Positions 6,118-10,157 of a DNA stretch of 10,157 bases are shown piece by piece; positions within the stretch are counted from its first letter, which is position 1; every line of letters starts with the position of its first letter. Source of the DNA: an uncultured Roseburia sp. (lineage in GTDB: Bacteria; Bacillota; Clostridia; Lachnospirales; Lachnospiraceae). Made by a program: the position numbers and the translations under genes. The notes below the pieces were generated by a model. That model saw only the letters and a list, made by a program, of their open reading frames with translations, did not search any database and was not told where the DNA came from. The stretch spans positions 1-10,157 of the forward strand of contig CANODN010000052.1 in the NCBI GenBank assembly GCA_947564765.1, given 5' to 3'.

Positions 6118-7125
6118 ATGTATCAGGCGAATACAAAAAGATATGATACCATGGAGTATAAGCGGTGCGGGATGAGCGGTTTGAAGCTGCCGCTGCTTTC
6201 TCTGGGACTGTGGCACAATTTTGGAACTACATCCAGCTTTGAAAATATGAAAAATATGTGTACGGCTGCATTTGATGCAGGTATCACACATTTTGATCTG
6301 GCAGATAATTACGGGCCGGTGAATGGGGCTGCAGAAGAGAATTTCGGAAGAATTTTAGACTGGGGGCTACGCCCTTACCGGGATGAGCTGGTGATTTCCA
6401 CAAAAGCAGGTCATGAGATGTGGCCGGGGCCTTATGGGGACTGGGGTTCGAAAAAGCATCTGGTGTCCGGCCTGGATCAGAGCTTAAAGCGTATGGGGTT
6501 AGACTATGTGGATATTTTTTATCATCACAGACCGGACCCCGATACGCCGTTGGAGGAGACCATGCTGGCATTGGATGGGATTGTAAAAAGCGGCAAGGCA
6601 TTATATATCGGACTTTCGAAATATGATGCGGAGCAGACAGACAAAGCCGTTCGGATTCTGAAGGAACTAAAGACGCCTTTTATCATTCATCAAAGCAGAT
6701 ATTCCCTTTTTGAGCGGACAATCGAACAAAACGGATTAAAGCAGTATATTGCGGAAAACGGATATGGAATGATCGTGTTTTCTCCGTTGGCTCAGGGGCT
6801 TTTAACGGATAAATATCTGCATGGGATACCGGAAGACAGCAGAATTAAAAAGGACGGAAGGTTTTTGAAAGAGAGTGCGATTACAGAAGAGAAATTAAAA
6901 AAGATTGCAGCTTTAAATGAAATTGCTGCGGACCGGGGACAATCACTGGCACAAATGGCACTGTCCTGGGTTTTGCGGGATAATGCAGTGACGACCGTTT
7001 TAATTGGAGCATCCAGACCGGAACAGATTCTGGAAAATGTGAACATTGTCGGAAAAACAGATTTTACGGCAGAGGAATTAGAAGCGATTGAGAGAATCTG
7101 CGGACAATTTTCCGGTAATGTATGA
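6118..7125 (+). CDS. yghZ: Aldo/keto reductase, YghZ / L-glyceraldehyde 3-phosphate reductase type (AKR14)
   Basis: A 335-residue cytosolic NADPH-dependent reductase with a TIM-barrel fold. The catalytic tetrad is visible: D60 (HFDLADNYG), Y65, K96 (STKAG) and H137 (YHHRPD). The C-terminal cofactor-binding segment IGASRPEQILEN lies at about 296-307. Several runs closely follow E. coli YghZ: SLGLWHNFG, NYGP, AEENFGR, STKAGHEMWPGPYG, SLKRMGL, FSPLAQGLL and GQSLAQMALSW. E. coli YghZ reduces L-glyceraldehyde 3-phosphate and methylglyoxal, so aldehyde detoxification is the best inference; the physiological substrate here is unknown. AAGGAG six bases before ATG supports the start, and the extra N-terminal residues before MEYKRCG match the YghZ-type leader. 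It is a single gene with its own promoter and terminator. Confidence 0.93.
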   Translation: MYQANTKRYDTMEYKRCGMSGLKLPLLSLGLWHNFGTTSSFENMKNMCTAAFDAGITHFDLADNYGPVNGAAEENFGRILDWGLRPYRDELVISTKAGHEMWPGPYGDWGSKKHLVSGLDQSLKRMGLDYVDIFYHHRPDPDTPLEETMLALDGIVKSGKALYIGLSKYDAEQTDKAVRILKELKTPFIIHQSRYSLFERTIEQNGLKQYIAENGYGMIVFSPLAQGLLTDKYLHGIPEDSRIKKDGRFLKESAITEEKLKKIAALNEIAADRGQSLAQMALSWVLRDNAVTTVLIGASRPEQILENVNIVGKTDFTAEELEAIERICGQFSGNV

Positions 7126-7139
7126 TCAGAAGAAATAAT

Positions 7140-7195
7140 AAAAAAGAGATCGCAGGGAAATGTTATGGATGACAATTCCCTGAGGTCTCTTTTTT
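7140..7195. terminator. Strong bidirectional intrinsic terminator shared by the aldo/keto reductase gene and trkH
   Basis: Six A plus GAGA (7140-7149) pair with TCTC plus six T (7186-7195). Inside, CAGGGAA (7153-7159) pairs with TTCCCTG (7176-7182), and TGT/ACA closes an eight-base loop. The A-run and T-run give a U-tract on both strands, as expected between the convergent stops at 7125 and 7269. Confidence 0.88.
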
Positions 7196-7218
7196 GGATA
7201 CAGACAGGAAGAAATTCC

Positions 7219-7247
7219 CGGCAGCAGGTTTTATAGAACAACTGCCG
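7219..7247 (-). other. Small stem-loop in the trkH 3' untranslated region
   Basis: CGGCAG (7219-7224) pairs with CTGCCG (7242-7247) around a 17-base loop, 22 bases past the trkH stop. No T-run follows on the minus strand, so it is more likely a 3' stabilising stem ahead of the main terminator than a terminator itself. Confidence 0.35.
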
Positions 7248-7268
7248 TTTCCTGAAATGTTGCTTTGC

Positions 7269-8741
7269 TTATCCGTGATTTCTCTGTGAAAAGCGTTTGG
7301 TAAAAAGATCCTTCCATGCTGCGGGATGAAAAAGGATTAACAACGGAAACAGTTCCAGTCGACCGGCCAGCATGTCAAACATCAAGACATATTTGGAGAG
7401 TATGGAAAAATGACCGAAATTCTGTGTCGGTCCAACCAGCTCCAATCCTGGGCCGATATTGTTGATCGTCGCCGCAACAGCAGTAAAATTCGTGGTGAAT
7501 CCATTGTTGTCAAAAGATACAAGAAACACGGATGCGGAAAACAGGATCATAAATGTAATAAAGTACACATTTGTGGAACGAAGTACATCATGCTCCACCG
7601 GTTTGTCATCCATTTTGATCTTTTTGATGATTTTCGGATGGATATAGGAGTTTAGCTCTTTGACGATGGTTTTAATCAGTAAAATAAAACGGGAAACTTT
7701 AATGCCGCCGCCGGTACTGCCGGCACAAGCGCCGATAAACATAAGCAGCACAAGGATCGTTTTGCTGGCCTGGGGCCAGAGATCGAAATCGGCGGAAGAA
7801 AAACCGGTGGTAGTGATAATGGAGCCTACCTGAAAAGCTGCATGTGTCAATGCTTCAAAAATGCCGTTGCAGGTATGTAAAATATTAAGAAAGATAATTC
7901 CGATAGACGCCAGGATAATCATGAAATAGGCCCTGACTTCTTCTATACAAAGCGCTTTTTTCAGCGTTCCGAACAAAGCAAGGTAATAGGCATTGAAATT
8001 AACGCCGAACAGTATCATAAAAATAGTAACAACCCACTGCAGGTAAGGGGAATAGCTGACAAAGCTGTCATTTTTTATACCAAAACCGCCTGTTCCGGCT
8101 GTACCGAAGCTTGTGGTTAAGGCATCAAAAAGAGGCATCTTTCCGGCCAGAAGAAAGATGACTTCTAAAATAGTCATTGCAAAATAAATCAGGTAAAGGA
8201 TACGTGCCGTATAGCGGATCTTTGGCACCAGCTTGCCAACGGAAGGACCGGGGCTTTCTGCACGCATCAGGTTGATATGGGAGCCGCCGCTTAAGGGGAT
8301 GACTGCAAGCAGAAATACAAGAACGCCCATTCCGCCGATCCAATGGGTAAAGCTCCGCCAGAACAAGGCACAGTGGGAAAGGGCTTCCACATCGCTTAAA
8401 ATACTTGCGCCCGTAGTGGTAAATCCGGAGATCGTTTCAAATAAAGCATCAGTAAAAGAAGGGATTTCTCCGCTTAAATAAAAAGGAAGACAACCAAAAA
8501 AACTTAGGAGAATCCAGCTTAAAGCCGTGGTGATACAGCCTTCTTTTAAATAAAACACCTGATTTTTGGGAGGCTTTCTTGTCATAAGAAAGCCGAGGAT
8601 CAGACAGACAGCAGCTACGCTGACATAATAAAAGCCTTCGTGTTCCAGGTAAATTCCGGATACAATAGCCGGCAGGAATAAAAGTAAGCCTTCAATTTTC
8701 AGTACGTTACCCAGAATAAATCGAATAATTGAACTGTTCAT
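7269..8741 (-). CDS. trkH: TrkH-family potassium uptake channel subunit
   Basis: A 490-residue polytopic membrane protein of the TrkH/KtrB superfamily, the K+-translocating subunit of the Trk system. It starts with a hydrophobic helix and has about ten membrane segments arranged as four repeats. The four selectivity-filter loops are visible: TTTGAS (108-113), GTAGTGGFG (213-221), TTTGFSS (310-316) and NNIGPGL (427-433), each with the filter glycine. The intramembrane gating loop is ACAGSTGGGIKVSR (338-351). The length is typical of TrkH rather than the shorter KtrB. It lies 21 bases downstream of trkA on the same strand, so the two are probably cotranscribed. The AGGAGG is 14 bases before the chosen ATG, longer than usual, but no better start is in frame. 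The C-terminus FHPAAWKDLFTKRF is typical of the family. Confidence 0.95.
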   Translation of the reverse strand: MNSSIIRFILGNVLKIEGLLLFLPAIVSGIYLEHEGFYYVSVAAVCLILGFLMTRKPPKNQVFYLKEGCITTALSWILLSFFGCLPFYLSGEIPSFTDALFETISGFTTTGASILSDVEALSHCALFWRSFTHWIGGMGVLVFLLAVIPLSGGSHINLMRAESPGPSVGKLVPKIRYTARILYLIYFAMTILEVIFLLAGKMPLFDALTTSFGTAGTGGFGIKNDSFVSYSPYLQWVVTIFMILFGVNFNAYYLALFGTLKKALCIEEVRAYFMIILASIGIIFLNILHTCNGIFEALTHAAFQVGSIITTTGFSSADFDLWPQASKTILVLLMFIGACAGSTGGGIKVSRFILLIKTIVKELNSYIHPKIIKKIKMDDKPVEHDVLRSTNVYFITFMILFSASVFLVSFDNNGFTTNFTAVAATINNIGPGLELVGPTQNFGHFSILSKYVLMFDMLAGRLELFPLLILFHPAAWKDLFTKRFSQRNHG

Positions 8742-8747
8742 TTGAAT

Positions 8748-8761
8748 TTACATATCCTCCT
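8748..8761 (-). promoter_or_regulatory. trkH ribosome binding site with an intervening ATG-TAA start-stop
   Basis: On the minus strand AGGAGG (8761-8756) begins right after the trkA stop codon. Two bases later is ATGTAA (8753-8748), a start codon immediately followed by stop. The trkH ATG follows 14 bases after the Shine-Dalgarno. The minimal frame is probably too close to the Shine-Dalgarno to be used, but the spacing to trkH is also poor and may lower its translation. Confidence 0.5.
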
Positions 8762-8762
8762 G

Positions 8763-10103
8763 TTATTCTAAAATGTCCAGAATATCTTTGAAACCTGTGT
8801 GAGTGGTAACGATCATAACACTGTCTCCCACCTGGATGGAATCCTGTCCGCTTGGAATAATAATCGAACCGTTGCGGTTGATAAAAGAAACCAGAAGATT
8901 CTTTTTCAGAGGAAGGTTCATCAGCGGAATGTTGGTTACTTTGGAATTTTCGTAAACCCGGAATTCAATCGCCTCTACCTGGTGGTCAAACATATGATAA
9001 AGTGTTTCGATATTGCTGTCCATGGAATTCTTCTTGGCACGGACATAAGCAATAATGGCTTCGGATGTTATGTAGCGGGGATAGACAACGCTTCCCAGAT
9101 CCAGATGATTGATCACATCCTTAAACGTAATGCGGTTGATCTTGGTAATGACTTTGGCATTGGATACCTGTCTTGCATGCAGTGTCAGAAGAATGTTTTC
9201 CTCATCGATTCCGGTCAGTGCAATGAAGGATTCCATGTATTCAATGCCTTCTTCTTTCAAAAGCTCCTGATCTGTTCCGTCGCCGTTGATAATGACTGCT
9301 TTGGGGAGAAGAACGCTGAGCTCTTCACATCGGCTTTTGTCAATTTCAATGATTTTGACGGAAATGCCCATTTGAATCAACAGCCGGGCAAGATAATAGG
9401 CTGCTTTGCCGCCGCCGATGATCATGGTGTTTTTTACCTGATGTGTTTTAAAACCGATTTCTTTCAGGAAGTTTCTTCCTACTTTTCGGGTGGCAACAAA
9501 CGATATGATATCTCCGGCCTCCATTTGAAAATCACCGGAAGGAATATAGACTTCTCCGTGCCGCTCAATCGCGCAGATCAAAATGTCGGGAGCAATATTT
9601 TTGCCTAAATATGCGATTGTGATACCGTTCAATACGTTATCCTTTGGGATCTTAAATTTGACCAGCTCTGCCTGGCCGTGGGCAAAGGAATTTACTTCAA
9701 GGGCGGTAGGAAGATACAAAATCCTTGCAGCTTCCTTGGAAGCTTCCAGTTCCGGATTGATGATCATGGCAAGGCCTAATTTCTCCCGGAGATAGCTGGC
9801 TTCACTGCTGTAGTCCGGTGTGCGGACTCTGGCAATGGCAGCGCAGTTTCCTACCTGCTTGGCTACGGTACAGCAGAGCAGATTCAGCTCATCCGAACTG
9901 GTAACTGCAATGATCAGATCGGCATCCTTGATACCGGCTTCCATCTGTATGGTATGGCTGGCGCCGTTTCCCGGAAGCCCCATGATATCATAATAGCTTG
10001 CAATTTCCTGAACCTTTTTGGCATCCTTATCAATAATGGTAATATCGTGTCCTTCTTTGCTAAGCTGCTCAATCAGTGTAGTTCCTACCTTGCCGGCAAT
10101 AAT
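8763..10103 (-). CDS. trkA: Trk system potassium uptake regulator TrkA, two RCK domains, 5' end abnormal
   Basis: The cytosolic NAD(H)-binding regulator that gates TrkH. The frame contains two RCK_N/RCK_C pairs, the usual full-length TrkA plan. Numbering from the internal ATG at 9983: first Rossmann remainder with PGNGA (4-8) and ADLIIAVTSSDELN (21-34); first RCK_C about 95-168; second Rossmann fold from MIIGGGKAAYYLA (187-199) with INGDGTD (232-238); second RCK_C about 325-406. Upstream of 9983 the frame stays homologous for about 40 more residues (GKVGTTLIEQLSKEGHDIT...), so 9983 is not the real start. However, there is no in-frame ATG, GTG or TTG above it, the first dinucleotide-binding motif reads IIAGKVG instead of the usual IxxGxGKVG, and stops occur at 10125-10130. 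The shown end is where homology fades. The gene may be truncated by rearrangement, or the edge sequence may be wrong. Confidence 0.85.
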   Translation of the reverse strand: MIAGKVGTTLIEQLSKEGHDITIIDKDAKKVQEIASYYDIMGLPGNGASHTIQMEAGIKDADLIIAVTSSDELNLLCCTVAKQVGNCAAIARVRTPDYSSEASYLREKLGLAMIINPELEASKEAARILYLPTALEVNSFAHGQAELVKFKIPKDNVLNGITIAYLGKNIAPDILICAIERHGEVYIPSGDFQMEAGDIISFVATRKVGRNFLKEIGFKTHQVKNTMIIGGGKAAYYLARLLIQMGISVKIIEIDKSRCEELSVLLPKAVIINGDGTDQELLKEEGIEYMESFIALTGIDEENILLTLHARQVSNAKVITKINRITFKDVINHLDLGSVVYPRYITSEAIIAYVRAKKNSMDSNIETLYHMFDHQVEAIEFRVYENSKVTNIPLMNLPLKKNLLVSFINRNGSIIIPSGQDSIQVGDSVMIVTTHTGFKDILDILE

Positions 10104-10157
10104 GTGTTGGCCAACGAACCACCATTATCACCCCCCAAAGCGAAGTTTAGCCACATA
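10104..10157. other. Edge sequence not resembling trkA or its leader
   Basis: This 54-base stretch contains a perfect 10-base palindrome GTTGGCCAAC (10106-10115) and a run of six C (10131-10136). It carries no start codon in the trkA frame. It is open on the plus strand from GTG at 10104 to the edge, and on the minus strand an ATG at 10156 opens a 23-codon frame that ends inside trkA. It may be the end of another gene or element, or a contig-end artefact; I do not recognise it. Confidence 0.35.

Noticed and set aside
5848..6291. 147-codon minus-strand open frame across the recQ/aldo-keto reductase gap
   Set aside because: It overlaps the 3' end of recQ and the 5' end of the reductase gene, is of low-complexity composition and has no ribosome binding site; only its possible repeat nature is noted.
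8799..9608. 269-codon plus-strand open frame opposite trkA
   Set aside because: Antisense shadow of a clearly homologous trkA frame, with no ribosome binding site and no recognisable domain.
1..10157. CRISPR array, tRNA or rRNA genes, phage or defence cassette
   Set aside because: No regularly spaced repeats, tRNA-like cloverleaf or rRNA sequence noticed, and no nuclease, toxin or integrase genes among the coding regions.

Overview
The window looks like chromosomal DNA of a spore-forming, Gram-positive, anaerobic-type Firmicute, most likely a member of the Lachnospiraceae (Clostridium cluster XIVa). The evidence is moderate GC, strong AGGAGG-type ribosome binding sites, a CotF-like spore coat protein, a two-domain TrkA next to TrkH, and protein sequences typical of that group. 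No phage genes, complete insertion sequence, CRISPR array, rRNA or tRNA was seen. Seven genes are largely ordinary housekeeping or accessory genes, and one protein has no recognisable function.

Left part (1-2330): a minus-strand gene encodes a soluble, membrane-free methyl-accepting chemotaxis protein with a C-terminal zinc-binding CZB domain. A 223-base divergent intergenic region with promoter candidates on both strands separates it from a plus-strand HAD-superfamily phosphatase whose true start is internal to the longest open frame.

Middle part (2330-5990): a plus-strand gene for an unrecognised basic, helix-rich protein converges on a minus-strand ferritin-like CotF-type coat protein. 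A large nested inverted repeat of about 94 bases lies between them. The coat gene is divergent from recQ, a full-length RecQ helicase starting at TTG. A hairpin-rich intergenic stretch follows recQ.

Right part (5990-10157): a good sigma-A-type promoter precedes an aldo/keto reductase of the YghZ (AKR14) type. A strong bidirectional terminator separates it from the minus-strand trkA-trkH operon, which encodes a potassium uptake system: TrkA is the cytoplasmic NAD(H)-binding regulator and TrkH the membrane channel. The N-terminal coding end of trkA is abnormal. Homology stops near 10097-10103, no in-frame start codon exists, and the last roughly 55 bases of the window do not look like trkA. This is either a real rearrangement or insertion, or a sequence or contig-end artefact.

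No new multi-gene defence, mobile or biosynthetic system was found. The items most worth a second look are the trkA breakpoint, the nested inverted repeat at 3375-3468, the hairpin-rich stretch at 5879-5985, and the unknown basic coiled-coil-like protein.
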